64,000 bases of DNA from Clostridia bacterium (lineage in GTDB: Bacteria; Bacillota; Clostridia; Monoglobales; Monoglobaceae): NCBI GenBank assembly GCA_017397725.1, contig JAFQIA010000008.1, positions 143,583-207,582 on the forward strand, given 5' to 3'. Below, piece after piece: positions 1-8,754 of this stretch (position 1 is its first letter; each line of letters begins with the position of its first letter). The position numbers were made by a program, and so were the translations under genes. The notes under the pieces are model-generated. The model saw nothing but the letters and a program-made list of their open reading frames with translations, made no database searches and was not told where the DNA came from.

Positions 1-545
1 TCCACGATTTTTTCAAGAACCGCTTCGATATTGATTCCGTTTTTCGCAGAAATTAAAGGTGCGTTTTCGCCATCAATGCCAATGACATCCTCGATTTCTT
101 TTTTAACCTCCTCCGGTCTTGCAGAGGGCAGGTCTATTTTATTGATGACCGGAACCAATTCCAAATCGTGTTCCAATGCCAGATAAGTATTTGCCAGTGT
201 TTGCGCCTCAATGCCCTGGGCGGCATCCACTACCAGAATTGCACCCTCACAGGCGGCAAGACTACGGGAAACCTCATAATTAAAGTCCACGTGCCCCGGA
301 GTATCAATCAGATTTAAGGTATATTCCTCGCCATCTTTTGCTTTATACAAAAGCTTGACAGCCCGTGCCTTGATGGTGATTCCTCGTTCCCGTTCCAGAT
401 CCATATTATCCAGAATCTGTGCCTGCATCTCCCGTTGGGTCAAAGCACCGGTATGCTCCAGCAGTCGGTCTGCCAAGGTGCTTTTTCCGTGGTCAATATG
501 GGCAATGATTGAAAAATTACGTATCTTTTCCTGTCGATTGCTCAT
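1..545 (-). CDS. lepA: Elongation factor 4 (LepA), N-terminal part, cut by window edge
   Basis: LepA is a ribosome-associated translational GTPase that remodels stalled or mis-translocated ribosomes. The visible 181 residues are the G domain: the P-loop AHIDHGKST begins near residue 15, the switch I region reads RERGITIKA, then DTPGH and NKID follow in the expected order. LepA rather than TypA/BipA is indicated by the run [16 protein letters not shown] and by the ALTQREM segment before it. The ATG at 543-545 overlaps the stop of the upstream HAD gene in an ATGA arrangement, so the two are probably translationally coupled. The C-terminal two thirds lie beyond the left edge. Identification is firm; only completeness is unknown. 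Confidence 0.95.
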   Translation of the reverse strand, partial: MSNRQEKIRNFSIIAHIDHGKSTLADRLLEHTGALTQREMQAQILDNMDLERERGITIKARAVKLLYKAKDGEEYTLNLIDTPGHVDFNYEVSRSLAACEGAILVVDAAQGIEAQTLANTYLALEHDLELVPVINKIDLPSARPEEVKKEIEDVIGIDGENAPLISAKNGINIEAVLEKIV

Positions 546-1354
546 CCTTTTTCCTCCAAATCAATCAAATGAAAATGCTTTAATCCCCAATAAATTCCGT
601 CTTCTTCTACGCCACAAGTGATATATTCTGCCACCTTTTTCACAGCATCGGAATGTGGGGTCATTCCAATCCCGTGGGCAACTGCCTGTAACATTTCCAC
701 ATCGTTGTCATAGTCCCCAAAGGCATAAATCTGTTCCCGATTCAAATTAAAAGCCTTTACCACAGCCTCAATACCGCTTGCCTTATTGATAAAGGATTTT
801 CCCAAATCTGCCGAAAACAAGTTGCGGTGCATAGGAATCAGATAACGATCCGAAAATTTTTCACAAAAACGCTGATACTTTTCCGGCTGATCAAAGGTAA
901 TGACCATTTTGTTCACCTTCAAGCCATCCAAGCTTTTCAATGGGGAGAAACACCGCTTGTCCATATGAAAAAGTTCCAGAAAATGCAAAATTTCAGCCTC
1001 CGATGTTTTATTATAAAAACATTCGTTGGCATTTTCTACGATATATCCCATCCCGTTTTCTTCCAGACATGCGATAATCTCTTTCAGTTCCTCCGTCTCA
1101 ATGGTTTCGGAAAAAATTTCCTTCCCGTCTACCTCTGCCACCGCTCCGTTGCAGGAGATATAACAATCAAACGGAATTTTCAAATCCGGAATATAGCAAC
1201 GGGCGCGCCCTGTTGCAACTCCAATCAGGAATCCCTTTTCCTGCATCTTGGTTAATGCCTCTCTCACCTTTGGAGTCGGCAGGAAGATTTCGTGACGCTC
1301 ATCCACCAATGTTCCGTCGATATCACAAAAAATGGCTCCCTGATAGTTTTTCAT
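542..1354 (-). CDS. HAD-superfamily hydrolase, Cof-type sugar/nucleotide phosphatase
   Basis: A 270-residue cytoplasmic phosphatase of the Cof/YidA-like HAD subfamily IIB. The nucleophile motif CDIDGT places D11 and D13 at the start, motif II is the Thr in GVATGR (T48), the motif III lysine is probably K191, and the metal motif GDYDND lies at 213-218. The long segment between motifs II and III is the C2 cap typical of this subfamily. The substrate cannot be read from sequence; relatives dephosphorylate sugar phosphates, flavin or pyridoxal compounds. It is the first gene of a two-gene unit with lepA and overlaps lepA by four bases. The ATG at 1352-1354 follows a GGGTG ribosome site and a TATAAT promoter. 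Confidence 0.85.
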   Translation of the reverse strand: MKNYQGAIFCDIDGTLVDERHEIFLPTPKVREALTKMQEKGFLIGVATGRARCYIPDLKIPFDCYISCNGAVAEVDGKEIFSETIETEELKEIIACLEENGMGYIVENANECFYNKTSEAEILHFLELFHMDKRCFSPLKSLDGLKVNKMVITFDQPEKYQRFCEKFSDRYLIPMHRNLFSADLGKSFINKASGIEAVVKAFNLNREQIYAFGDYDNDVEMLQAVAHGIGMTPHSDAVKKVAEYITCGVEEDGIYWGLKHFHLIDLEEKG

Positions 1355-1383
1355 TGATACACACCCTTTTTTATACTTCTTTT

Positions 1384-1411
1384 ATTATACCATCGAAATG
1401 CAAAATTGCAA
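1384..1411 (-). promoter_or_regulatory. Sigma-A promoter for the HAD-lepA unit
   Basis: On the minus strand TTGCAA (1406-1411), a 16-base spacer and TATAAT (1384-1389) sit about 30 bases before the HAD start codon. The -10 is a perfect match to the vegetative consensus. Confidence 0.6.
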
Positions 1412-1441
1412 CATTTTTTCGAGAAAATATTCCCACAGCAC

Positions 1442-1470
1442 TTGCATTTTTCTCTCAAATCATTTATGAT
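1442..1470 (+). promoter_or_regulatory. Putative sigma-A promoter for ygiQ
   Basis: TTGCAT (1442-1447), a 17-base spacer and TATGAT (1465-1470) on the plus strand. Transcription from here would begin at about 1476-1478, almost exactly at the ygiQ ATG, which has no Shine-Dalgarno sequence. The pairing of the two observations is discussed as a finding. Confidence 0.45.
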
Positions 1471-1477
1471 AAATGCT

Positions 1478-3433
1478 ATGAAAACAAAAACTACTTTACC
1501 AAATGGATTTTTACCTGTTTCTAAGAAAGATATGAACAATCTCGGGATAGAAACTTTGGATTTTGTCTACGTCATCGGCGATGCCTATGTGGACCATCCA
1601 AGCTTTGGTCCCGCGATTATTTCTCGTGTTCTTGAGCGGGCAGGGTTCAGCGTCGGTATCATTGCGCAACCGGATTGGCACAGTTGTGAGGATTTTCGCC
1701 GTTTAGGCAAACCAAGACTTGGTTTTTTGGTTTCCGGCGGAAATATGGATTCTATGGTAAACCACTATACTGCCTCCAAAAAACGCAGAAATACCGATTT
1801 GTACTCCCCAGGCGGAGAAATTGGTCATCGTCCCGATCGTGCAGTTATTGTTTATTGTAATCGCATTCGGGAAGCCTATGGTAAAAATGTCCCCATTATC
1901 ATCGGCGGAATCGAGGCAAGCTTGCGGCGCTTTGCCCACTATGATTACTGGTCTGATCGGGTTCGCCGCAGTATCCTGATTGACAGCGGAGCCAACCTAT
2001 TAACCTTTGGGATGGGTGAACGCCAAACTGAGGAAATTGCTGATTTATTAAATTCCGGCGTTTCCATCAGGGATATCAAGCATGTTCCCGGAACCATGTA
2101 TCTGGAATCGGATAAAGAATCGCTCCCCTTCTCCTGCGTCATTGTACCTGACTACGATGCAGTCAGTACCGACAAAAAGGCTTACGCCAAGGCCACCATC
2201 CTGCAATACAAAGAACAGGATGCCATTTCCGGAAAGCCTGTGGCACAGTTGGATCGAGATTTTTATCTGGTACAAAATCCTCCTGCCAAACCGCTTTCTA
2301 CCGAAGAACTGGATGCAGTTTATGCACTTCCTTTTATGCGCACCTATCATCCCATGTATGAATCTCAGGGAGGAATTCCCGCCATTAAAGAGGTACAATT
2401 CTCTTTGACTTCGTGTCGAGGTTGCTTTGGTGCTTGTAATTTTTGTGCATTGAGCTTTCACCAAGGGCGTACCGTCACATCCCGCAGTCATGAATCCTTA
2501 CTTGATGAAGCCGAGCTTTTGACCAAACAAAAAGGATTTGCCGGCTATATCCACGATGTAGGCGGCCCCACCGCAAACTTCCGTAACGCCTCCTGTAAAG
2601 GACAACTACTTCATGGCGTTTGCAAGGAACGACAATGCCTTTTTCCAACCCCTTGCAAAAATTTGGAGGTTGATCATCAGGATTATCTGGACCTACTGCG
2701 CAAGTTGCGCAAGGTCAAAGGTGTGAAACGCGTGTTTGTCCGATCCGGAATCCGCTATGACTATTTGCTTTATGATAAGGATGACACCTTTTTCACTGAG
2801 CTTTGCAAGCATCATATCAGCGGACAGCTCAAGGTTGCACCGGAGCATATTTCAGACCACGTGCTGCATTTGATGGGCAAGCCCTCTAAGAAAGTTTATC
2901 AAAAATTTTCAGAAAAATACTATACCATCAATGAAAAGCTGAATAAAAAGCAATTTCTTGTCCCTTATTTGATGTCCTCCCATCCAGGGAGCCGTCTGGA
3001 AGACGCCATCGCTTTAGCAGAATTTTTGCGGGACAATCACCTGAATCCTGAACAGGTACAGGACTTTTATCCCACTCCGGGAAGCCTGTCAACCTGCATG
3101 TATTATACCGGGCTTGACCCAAGAACTATGGAGCCGGTATATGTTCCCAAAACCTATCAGGAAAAACAAATGCAACGGGCACTTTTGCAATATAAGCGTC
3201 CGGAAAATTATCATTTAGTCTATCAAGCATTAAAGAGCGCCGGTCGGCTTGATTTGGTCGGCAACTCTGCCAAATGCTTAATATCTTACCCAAAAGGAGA
3301 GAAACACAATGGCAAAACTGTTGAGCGGAAAACTGGTTTCCGCAAGAGTCAAAGAAGAAATGAAACTGGAAGTCGCAAAGATGACCGAGGCGGGTATGCA
3401 ACCCGGTCTGGCGGTCGTCATCGTGGGAAATGA
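1478..3433 (+). CDS. ygiQ: YgiQ-family radical SAM protein
   Basis: A 651-residue member of the YgiQ/UPF0313 radical SAM family, whose reaction is not established. The cluster motif CxxxCxxC is at C316, C320 and C323 (GCFGACNFC), preceded by an extra C313. The N-terminal block FLPVSKKDM...[14 protein letters not shown] is the conserved family start and fixes the N terminus to ATG 1478 (or 1466); the later ATG at 1541 would delete conserved residues. No ribosome-binding site is visible before either ATG. The last 40 or so residues form an Arg/Lys-rich tail encoded across the first 125 bases of folD in a different frame, so the stop codon lies inside folD. Probably cotranscribed with folD. Confidence 0.9.
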   Translation: MKTKTTLPNGFLPVSKKDMNNLGIETLDFVYVIGDAYVDHPSFGPAIISRVLERAGFSVGIIAQPDWHSCEDFRRLGKPRLGFLVSGGNMDSMVNHYTASKKRRNTDLYSPGGEIGHRPDRAVIVYCNRIREAYGKNVPIIIGGIEASLRRFAHYDYWSDRVRRSILIDSGANLLTFGMGERQTEEIADLLNSGVSIRDIKHVPGTMYLESDKESLPFSCVIVPDYDAVSTDKKAYAKATILQYKEQDAISGKPVAQLDRDFYLVQNPPAKPLSTEELDAVYALPFMRTYHPMYESQGGIPAIKEVQFSLTSCRGCFGACNFCALSFHQGRTVTSRSHESLLDEAELLTKQKGFAGYIHDVGGPTANFRNASCKGQLLHGVCKERQCLFPTPCKNLEVDHQDYLDLLRKLRKVKGVKRVFVRSGIRYDYLLYDKDDTFFTELCKHHISGQLKVAPEHISDHVLHLMGKPSKKVYQKFSEKYYTINEKLNKKQFLVPYLMSSHPGSRLEDAIALAEFLRDNHLNPEQVQDFYPTPGSLSTCMYYTGLDPRTMEPVYVPKTYQEKQMQRALLQYKRPENYHLVYQALKSAGRLDLVGNSAKCLISYPKGEKHNGKTVERKTGFRKSQRRNETGSRKDDRGGYATRSGGRHRGK

Positions 3434-4166
3434 TTCTGCTTCCCAAGTGTATGTGGCAAACAAAGAAAAAGCCTGTACCGAGCTTGGTATGTATTCCGAA
3501 AAGCACGCTCTGCCGGAAGATACTACCGAAGAAGAATTGTTGGCTTTGGTTGACCGCCTGAACAATGACCCCAAAATCCACGGCATTTTGGTTCAGCTTC
3601 CTCTTCCCAAGCATTTGGATGACAAGCTGATTATCAATCACATCCTGCCCGAAAAAGATGTGGATGCGTTCCATCCTGTCAATGTGGGGAAAATTATGAT
3701 TGGCGATTTTGATTTTGTTCCCTGTACTCCTGCAGGGGTTATGGAATTGATCAAAGAGAGCGATGTTTCCGTTGAGGGTAAGGAATGCGTAGTAATTGGA
3801 CGGAGTAATATCGTAGGAAAGCCCATGTCAATGCTCCTTCTCCACCAAAACGGAACGGTGACCATCTGCCATTCCAGAACCAAAGACCTGAAAGAGGTTA
3901 CCAAAAAGGCAGATATTTTGGTTGCCGCTGTGGGCATTCCCAAATTTGTTAAGGCAGATATGGTAAAACCCGGTGCCGTAGTTATTGATGTGGGTATGGA
4001 CCGCGATGAGAACGGAAAACTCTGCGGCGATGTGGATTTTGCGGAAGTTGAGCCGATTGCCGGCGCAATCACACCGGTTCCCGGCGGTGTTGGTCCTATG
4101 ACCATTGCAATGCTGATGCGCAACACTCTGACCGCTGCAAAACGAGCATTTGGAATCAACGACTAA
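3309..4166 (+). CDS. folD: Bifunctional methylenetetrahydrofolate dehydrogenase/cyclohydrolase
   Basis: FolD interconverts 5,10-methylene-THF, methenyl-THF and 10-formyl-THF, supplying one-carbon units for purine, thymidylate and formyl-Met synthesis. The 285-residue length is normal. The active-site Tyr/Lys pair sits in [10 protein letters not shown] (Y48, K52), the folate pocket motif VDAFHPVN follows, and GRSNIVGKP marks the dinucleotide-binding part. The ribosome site AAAGGAGAG lies about 8 bases before ATG 3309, inside the upstream ygiQ frame. Followed immediately by a strong hairpin terminator. Folate-using TrmFO and the transporter FolT occur elsewhere in the window but are not linked to this gene. 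Confidence 0.96.
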   Translation: MAKLLSGKLVSARVKEEMKLEVAKMTEAGMQPGLAVVIVGNDSASQVYVANKEKACTELGMYSEKHALPEDTTEEELLALVDRLNNDPKIHGILVQLPLPKHLDDKLIINHILPEKDVDAFHPVNVGKIMIGDFDFVPCTPAGVMELIKESDVSVEGKECVVIGRSNIVGKPMSMLLLHQNGTVTICHSRTKDLKEVTKKADILVAAVGIPKFVKADMVKPGAVVIDVGMDRDENGKLCGDVDFAEVEPIAGAITPVPGGVGPMTIAMLMRNTLTAAKRAFGIND

Positions 4167-4167
4167 T

Positions 4168-4197
4168 AAAAAGACGACCCATATGGGTCGTCTTTTT
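4168..4197. terminator. Bidirectional terminator between folD and the SleL-like gene
   Basis: Perfect 13-bp stem (4168-4180 with 4185-4197) around an ATAT loop, with A5 on the left and T5 on the right, so it can end transcription from either side. The minus-strand gene's stop codon overlaps the right arm. Confidence 0.9.
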
Positions 4198-5491
4198 ATA
4201 TAAAATCAGGGTTATCGTCAATGCGATATTCTTGGTTTAACACCACCCAATTTTGCGGAAATTCCCGCATAGAATTCCAGTAGCCTACACCTTTTAGCCC
4301 CAATTCACTGGCAAGAGCAAGCTTTGCCTGAATGCTTCGGGCATCCTCAAACCAGACCTCGTGAAGCCGCCCCTCATTATCGGTATATTGAAACCATGGG
4401 GATTGGGCTTGGGTATCATATTGGATTTCTGCGCCAAATTCCCGTGCCAGATTCACCGCCTCAACCGGAGAAAGGGATGGGGCTCCGGGATTTCCCCGCT
4501 CATAGGGAAGCGTCCAATTATAGCCATAGGTGGGTATCCCCAAAAATAGTTTTTCTGAGGATATCCGTGTCAAAGCATACTCTACCACCCGCCGCACATT
4601 GTTGATGGGAGCAACTGCCAAGGGCGGTCCAAAGGTATATCCCCACTCATAGGTCATCAAAAGCACTGCATTTGCCGATGCGCCGATTCCTGCATAATCA
4701 TGTCCCTCATAAAGGACTCCTCGTTGGGTATCAGAGGTTTTGGGAGCTAAAGCCGAAAACAATGGCAGTCCTCGTTCGTTCAGACGAACACGAAGATTCT
4801 GCAAGAAAGCGATATAATCAAATCGTTCCTCAGGGAAGATAAATTCAAAATCCACATCCAGACCTTGGTATCCTTTCTCCTCCATCAACGCCAGAATTTC
4901 ATTGATCAGCGATTCCTGTATTTGCGGGTCGTTAAACACCAGGCTGGCACGGGCATTGCTGAATCCGCCTTCCTCGGTGAGTGTCGAAAGATGCATTAGA
5001 GGCTTGGTTCCATACTCTTCTGCAAGGGTAATCAAATTTTCATCGTCTAAAGGTACCAATCCACCATTTGTATTGATTCCATAAGTAAATGGAGCAAAAT
5101 AAGTTAGGTACGGCAGTTGCGGACGCAACAAATCCGTTGCCACATAGGGATAGGCATAACTATTAGTCACAAAAACACCTTTATCCCCTTGAGCCTGATA
5201 GCGTATCACCAACTGCTCTCCTGGGTTGAGTTGTGGCAAGCCGCCAAGCTGAAAATTATTGCGATATAACTGCCGGACAGTAGTGCCATACTGTCGGGCA
5301 ATACCAGAAAGGCTCTCGCCTGCCGCCACCGTGTGGATTTGCTCAGGAATAGCAACCACCAATGCTTGCCCCACCACCAGCGTATCATCAGCCATAATGC
5401 CATTATCCGCCATCAAATTTTCTGCATTCACTCCGTAACGGTCAGCAAGCCCTAAAATGGTATCTCCCGGCGTGACAACATGGATAATCAT
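4196..5491 (-). CDS. sleL: SleL/YaaH-type spore cortex glycosidase (two LysM plus GH18)
   Basis: A 431-residue spore germination hydrolase. Two LysM peptidoglycan-binding repeats cover about residues 2-47 and 51-97; a GH18 barrel fills the rest, with the catalytic run LDVDFE giving D212, D214 and the acid E216. This LysM-LysM-GH18 layout is that of Bacillus YaaH/SleL, an N-acetylglucosaminidase acting on muramic-delta-lactam cortex after lytic transglycosylases. There is no signal peptide, as in YaaH, which reaches the spore surface from the mother cell. The start ATG follows TAGGAGGG. I found no convincing sigma-E or sigma-K promoter in the 75 bases upstream. It is a single-gene unit ending in the shared terminator with folD. 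Confidence 0.88.
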   Translation of the reverse strand: MIIHVVTPGDTILGLADRYGVNAENLMADNGIMADDTLVVGQALVVAIPEQIHTVAAGESLSGIARQYGTTVRQLYRNNFQLGGLPQLNPGEQLVIRYQAQGDKGVFVTNSYAYPYVATDLLRPQLPYLTYFAPFTYGINTNGGLVPLDDENLITLAEEYGTKPLMHLSTLTEEGGFSNARASLVFNDPQIQESLINEILALMEEKGYQGLDVDFEFIFPEERFDYIAFLQNLRVRLNERGLPLFSALAPKTSDTQRGVLYEGHDYAGIGASANAVLLMTYEWGYTFGPPLAVAPINNVRRVVEYALTRISSEKLFLGIPTYGYNWTLPYERGNPGAPSLSPVEAVNLAREFGAEIQYDTQAQSPWFQYTDNEGRLHEVWFEDARSIQAKLALASELGLKGVGYWNSMREFPQNWVVLNQEYRIDDNPDFI

Positions 5492-5532
5492 ACGATTCCC
5501 TCCTAAAATTATCGTTGCTTCATTCTATGCAA

Positions 5533-5560
5533 AAAGCCTGTCGACTATGCGACAGGCTTT
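5533..5560 (-). terminator. Terminator of the hydroxyacid dehydrogenase gene
   Basis: An 11-bp perfect stem (5533-5543 with 5550-5560) and six-base loop, followed on the minus strand by TTTTT (complement of 5531-5535... A-run). It starts six bases after the dehydrogenase stop codon. Confidence 0.88.
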
Positions 5561-5565
5561 GATTT

Positions 5566-6513
5566 TTATAGTTCTACACGGTTTTGAATCTTTCCATCAA
5601 AAAACGCTTGCATATTGCTTAGCATTGCAGCGAAACACCGCATACGGGATTCTAACGACCCCCACGCCATATGCGGGGTCAGGCAAACATTGGATCTGTC
5701 CTTGATTGCATTGTAAGGACTATCCGCAGCAAAAGGTTCTTTGGAATACACATCCACACCGATGGCTGCAATTTTCTTGTTTATCAAGGCATCACACAAC
5801 GCCGCTTCATCTACCACCGCACCGCGGGCAACATTGATAAAGATGGCATTGGGTTTCATCAGCGCGATTTTTTCTTTGTCAATCAACTGGGTAGTTTCTG
5901 CACTTAATGGCAGGTGCACCGAAACAATGTCTGACCTTTCCAAAAGTTCCTCCAAGGACACGCAGGAAACTCCCTCCTCCGGCGTTCTCTTGTAAGCAAG
6001 GATATTGCAACCGCAAGCACGAGCGATATCGGCAACCTTTTTCCCGATTGCGCCATAGCCTACAATACCCCAAGTCATTCCCTCCATTTCATGAAAAACC
6101 GGCGTCACACAGTTGGGAAATCCGCTTTTGGTATAAGCACCGCCTGCAACATAATCCGCATATTCCGGCAGATGATTCAGTAAAGACATTACCATGGCAA
6201 CAGTGATTTGGGCAACGCTGTTGGTGGAATATCCCGGAACATTGCAGACGCCGATTCCTCTCTTTTTGCAATAAGCGATGTCAATATTGTCATATCCGGT
6301 TGCCGCCTCGCAAATTACTTTTAAGTTTTTTGCAGCAGACAAATCTTCTTCCCTTAATTTGACCTTGTTGACAAAAATCACACCAGCATCTTTGATTCGC
6401 TCCGCAACTTCTTGAGGAGCTGTAAAATCATAACAAACAAATTCCGCTTCAAAGGGAAGCTTCATCTCAAAATCATCGCCTAAGGTCATACGATCCAAGA
6501 AAACTACCTTCAT
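5566..6513 (-). CDS. D-isomer-specific 2-hydroxyacid dehydrogenase
   Basis: A 315-residue NAD(P)-dependent oxidoreductase that interconverts a 2-keto acid and the D-2-hydroxy acid. The Rossmann signature GIVGYGAIGKKVA is at about 149-161, and the catalytic triad is R230 (NVARGA), E259 (SKEPF) and H281 (TPHMAWGS). The AWGS after the histidine recalls hydroxypyruvate/glycerate dehydrogenases (HprA-like), but D-lactate or other acids cannot be excluded. Monocistronic: own promoter TTGACA/TATCAT upstream and terminator directly downstream. Ribosome site GAGGTGATGGT precedes the ATG at 6511-6513. Confidence 0.88.
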   Translation of the reverse strand: MKVVFLDRMTLGDDFEMKLPFEAEFVCYDFTAPQEVAERIKDAGVIFVNKVKLREEDLSAAKNLKVICEAATGYDNIDIAYCKKRGIGVCNVPGYSTNSVAQITVAMVMSLLNHLPEYADYVAGGAYTKSGFPNCVTPVFHEMEGMTWGIVGYGAIGKKVADIARACGCNILAYKRTPEEGVSCVSLEELLERSDIVSVHLPLSAETTQLIDKEKIALMKPNAIFINVARGAVVDEAALCDALINKKIAAIGVDVYSKEPFAADSPYNAIKDRSNVCLTPHMAWGSLESRMRCFAAMLSNMQAFFDGKIQNRVEL

Positions 6514-6531
6514 ACCATCACCTCATCGTTT

Positions 6532-6561
6532 ATGATAGCATCTGAAAACATGGTTTGTCAA
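6532..6561 (-). promoter_or_regulatory. Sigma-A promoter for the hydroxyacid dehydrogenase
   Basis: TTGACA (6556-6561), an 18-base spacer ending in TGC, and TATCAT (6532-6537). The -35 begins only four bases after the rpsR terminator hairpin. Confidence 0.65.
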
Positions 6562-6564
6562 TAA

Positions 6565-6593
6565 AAAAAGAGTGGCGAAATGCCACTCTTTTT
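6565..6593 (-). terminator. Terminator of rpsF-ssb-rpsR
   Basis: A 12-bp perfect stem (6565-6576 with 6582-6593), five-base loop and a T-run on the minus strand, beginning four bases after the rpsR stop. Confidence 0.9.
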
Positions 6594-6597
6594 AACA

Positions 6598-6846
6598 TTA
6601 GTCAGAAGTATAAGGCATCAAAGCGATCTGTCTTGCTCTCTTAATAGCAACAGTCAGCTGTCTCTGATGCTTTGCGCAACAACCGCTGATTCTTCTGGGA
6701 AGAATCTTTGCACGCTCAGTTACGTATCTTCTCAGCTTTGCAACATCTTTATAATCGATATGCTCAACCTTGTCCGCACAGAAAGCGCAAACTTTTCTCT
6801 TTGCACGTCTGTTGCGAGGTCTTTCGTTTCTCTTTTCTTCAGCCAT
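6598..6846 (-). CDS. rpsR: Small-subunit ribosomal protein bS18
   Basis: S18, 82 residues, binds the 30S platform next to S6. The core [20 protein letters not shown] with cysteines near the start and the conserved [21 protein letters not shown] is diagnostic; the four cysteines mark the zinc-type (C+) paralogue. The start was set at 6844-6846, where AAGGAGGTTTGTAAA directly precedes ATG, rather than six codons upstream. Last gene of the rpsF-ssb-rpsR operon, 23 bases after ssb. S6 and S18 form a heterodimer, which explains the conserved pairing. Confidence 0.97.
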   Translation of the reverse strand: MAEEKRNERPRNRRAKRKVCAFCADKVEHIDYKDVAKLRRYVTERAKILPRRISGCCAKHQRQLTVAIKRARQIALMPYTSD

Positions 6847-6869
6847 TTTACAAACCTCCTTCAAAGAAA

Positions 6870-7322
6870 TTAAAACGGAAGGTCATCATCCGTATCAAGC
6901 AAAGGAGTAAATGCATCATCAGATACATTGTCCGGGAAAGCCGGTGCCGCAGGTGCAGGGCTTGCTGCATTCTGCTGGGGTGCGGAATAACCGCCACCAC
7001 CCTCTTGGGTCCGCTTGCTTTCGCCAAAGCTAACTTCGCTTGCCACAACCTCAGTTGCGTAATTTTTCTTACCATCCTGACCTTCCCAGGTTCTGGTCGA
7101 AATACGACCAATTACAATAATCATCTTGCCTTTGCTGAAATAGTTGCTGACAAATTCAGCAGTTTTATTCCAAGCAACGCAGTTGATGAAATCAGTTTGC
7201 CGATTTTCACCGTATCCATTATCAATCGCAACGGAAAAGCTGCAAACCGGAGCACCGGAATTGGTATGACGCAACTCCGGATCACGTGTGAGTCTACCCA
7301 TTAAAATTACTTTGTTAATCAT
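6870..7322 (-). CDS. ssb: Single-stranded DNA-binding protein
   Basis: SSB, 150 residues, coats single-stranded DNA in replication and repair. The N-terminal 105 residues form the OB fold, starting [18 protein letters not shown] with the usual [13 protein letters not shown] block. A Gly/Pro/Ala-rich linker leads to the acidic tip DTDDDLPF, the docking peptide for partner proteins. It lies between rpsF and rpsR, as in most Firmicutes; its ribosome site GAGGAGG covers the end of rpsF. Expressed from the rpsF promoter. Confidence 0.97.
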   Translation of the reverse strand: MINKVILMGRLTRDPELRHTNSGAPVCSFSVAIDNGYGENRQTDFINCVAWNKTAEFVSNYFSKGKMIIVIGRISTRTWEGQDGKKNYATEVVASEVSFGESKRTQEGGGGYSAPQQNAASPAPAAPAFPDNVSDDAFTPLLDTDDDLPF

Positions 7323-7325
7323 AGG

Positions 7326-7625
7326 TTACGCCTCCTCACGCTTTACCACGATATCACGGATGATACCATCGGTAATGCCATAAACACGCTCAAGCTCAGT
7401 GGGGAAATCAGGATTTGCTTTGAAGTTAACCAAAACATAGTATCCCTCAGTCAAATCGTTGATCGGATATGCGAGTCTGCGCTTGCCCCATTCGTCAATG
7501 CTTTCAATCTCACCATACTTTTCGATCAATGACTTAAACTTTTCAACCAAAGCGGTAATTTCCTCTTCAGTCTTGGTAGAATCAATCACAAAGATTGTTT
7601 CGTACTTGTTCATGCTTTCTGCCAT
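7326..7625 (-). CDS. rpsF: Small-subunit ribosomal protein bS6
   Basis: S6, 99 residues, binds the central domain of 16S rRNA with S18. The opening MNKYETIFVIDSTKTEEE and the middle DEWGKRRLAYPINDLTEGYYVL are family hallmarks. The start used (MAESMNKYE) follows AAAAGGAGGTGAC with seven-base spacing; the internal ATG four codons later lacks its own site. First gene of rpsF-ssb-rpsR, behind a near-perfect vegetative promoter and a roughly 70-base leader containing two short hairpins. Confidence 0.97.
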   Translation of the reverse strand: MAESMNKYETIFVIDSTKTEEEITALVEKFKSLIEKYGEIESIDEWGKRRLAYPINDLTEGYYVLVNFKANPDFPTELERVYGITDGIIRDIVVKREEA

Positions 7626-7654
7626 GATAAGTCACCTCCTTTTGGACTTTGACC

Positions 7655-7696
7655 CTTGACCTATGTCAAGAGTAAGGATTGTTGTTATGAAACAAC
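7655..7696 (-). promoter_or_regulatory. Structured 5' leader of rpsF
   Basis: The leader holds a 5'-terminal hairpin (7681-7686 with 7691-7696, loop of four) and a second hairpin (7655-7660 with 7665-7670). Leaders of rpsF operons can bind the S6:S18 complex for feedback, but I do not see the bulged CCG of the described motif, so this is only a structured leader. Confidence 0.4.
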
Positions 7697-7702
7697 TTAT
7701 GT

Positions 7703-7731
7703 ATTATAGTATATTTTTCTAATAATGTCAA
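7703..7731 (-). promoter_or_regulatory. Consensus sigma-A promoter for rpsF-ssb-rpsR
   Basis: TTGACA (7726-7731), exactly 17 bases, TATAAT (7703-7708): a perfect match to consensus, as expected for a ribosomal protein operon. Confidence 0.9.
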
Positions 7732-7760
7732 GCATATTTTCAAAGTTTTTTCCATAAAAA
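7732..7760 (+). promoter_or_regulatory. Sigma-E-type promoter for spoIID
   Basis: GCATATT (7732-7738), 14 bases, CATAAAAA (7753-7760). The -35 and spacing fit the sigma-E consensus well; the -10 matches CATA then degenerates. It lies 45 bases before the spoIID start and abuts the -35 of the divergent rpsF promoter. Confidence 0.6.
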
Positions 7761-7804
7761 TGTAAGGAATTCCATAACTCAGACAAGCCCAAGGAGGGAT
7801 TTCC

Positions 7805-8740
7805 TTGCGACATTGCAAATACTTTTTACTCATCTTTTTCATTGCCTTTTTGATTCTTCCGCTTCTCTTTGCGTGGCGGAAAGAGCCTGTCATCCCTGCA
7901 AACATAAATATGTTTTCCCTCCCGGAAACCATCTCTGTTTTTCAGGTGGAAACCGGAACAATCGCTTTGCTCCCGCTGGATGATTGCGTTTCTCAAATGC
8001 TTGCAGGCGAAACCATCCTCGTTTCCTCACAGGAAGGTTTAAAGGCCCTTGCTATTGCAGCACGCAGCTATCTTTTGCATCAAATTTTCTGCACCCCAAA
8101 GGAAAACCCGTCCCATCCGGATGCGATGCTTTGCGATAGACCAAACCACTGCTTTTCCTTTTCTGCATCCATTCCGGATGAAGTAGAGCAAGCCGTCAAA
8201 GAAACTTCCGGAGAATACCTCATCTATGACAACCTGCCTGCAAAAGCTTGCTACTTTAACATCAGCGCAGGGCAAACCGAATCCTCACTTGATATTTGGG
8301 GAGTAGATTTGCCTTATCTTGTATCCGTAGACAGTCAATACGACCAAGAGGCAGTCGGGTATCATAGTCGTGTTTTTTATCCGCTGGAAGCCTTTCAATT
8401 AGCATTCAAAGGCACAAAAAAAGTGGCTGATACCAATGTTTCTCCAATCGTTAGTGATATTTCCCGCACAGAAAACGGTTCTGTGAAAAGTCTTTTGGTT
8501 TTTGGGATAACCTTTACCGGAGAAGAAATACAAAATCTCTTTCGACTCAAAAGCAGAAATTTTTCCATTGAAATTCAGGACAAAACGGTTATTTTTGATG
8601 TAAAGGGGGACGGACACGGGGTCGGGATGAGCAAATATGGCGCAAAACAAAAGGCGGAAAACGGCAGTACTTATCGGGAAATATTGGAATATTATTATCC
8701 CTCTACCACGCTTATACGAAAAAACACAGGGGACATATAG
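7805..8740 (+). CDS. spoIID: Stage II sporulation protein D (SpoIID), lytic transglycosylase
   Basis: SpoIID cleaves glycan strands during engulfment, working with SpoIIP and SpoIIM in the DMP complex on the mother-cell membrane. The 311-residue protein has an N-terminal membrane anchor (about residues 6-24), the catalytic-Glu region MLAGE (E69) followed by EGLKALAIAARSYLL, and the C-terminal signature GDGHGVGMSKYGA. The block HPDAMLCDRPNHC (H104, C110, H115, C116) matches the zinc-binding insert of clostridial SpoIID. The start is TTG at 7805, with AAGGAGGG six bases upstream; no in-frame ATG nearby has a ribosome site. A sigma-E-type promoter precedes it and the stop codon sits in the loop of the terminator. 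Confidence 0.93.
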   Translation: MRHCKYFLLIFFIAFLILPLLFAWRKEPVIPANINMFSLPETISVFQVETGTIALLPLDDCVSQMLAGETILVSSQEGLKALAIAARSYLLHQIFCTPKENPSHPDAMLCDRPNHCFSFSASIPDEVEQAVKETSGEYLIYDNLPAKACYFNISAGQTESSLDIWGVDLPYLVSVDSQYDQEAVGYHSRVFYPLEAFQLAFKGTKKVADTNVSPIVSDISRTENGSVKSLLVFGITFTGEEIQNLFRLKSRNFSIEIQDKTVIFDVKGDGHGVGMSKYGAKQKAENGSTYREILEYYYPSTTLIRKNTGDI

Positions 8741-8754
8741 GTCCCCTGTGTTTT
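8721..8754. terminator. Bidirectional terminator shared by spoIID and the PqqD-like gene
   Basis: Perfect 14-bp stem (8721-8734 with 8741-8754) and six-base loop. The loop carries the spoIID TAG (8738-8740) and the right arm overlaps the stop of the opposing gene (8753-8755). Confidence 0.9.

Noticed and set aside
7655..7696. S6:S18-binding RNA motif in the rpsF leader
   Set aside because: Two hairpins are present but I do not see the bulged CCG of the described motif, so it is reported only as a structured leader.
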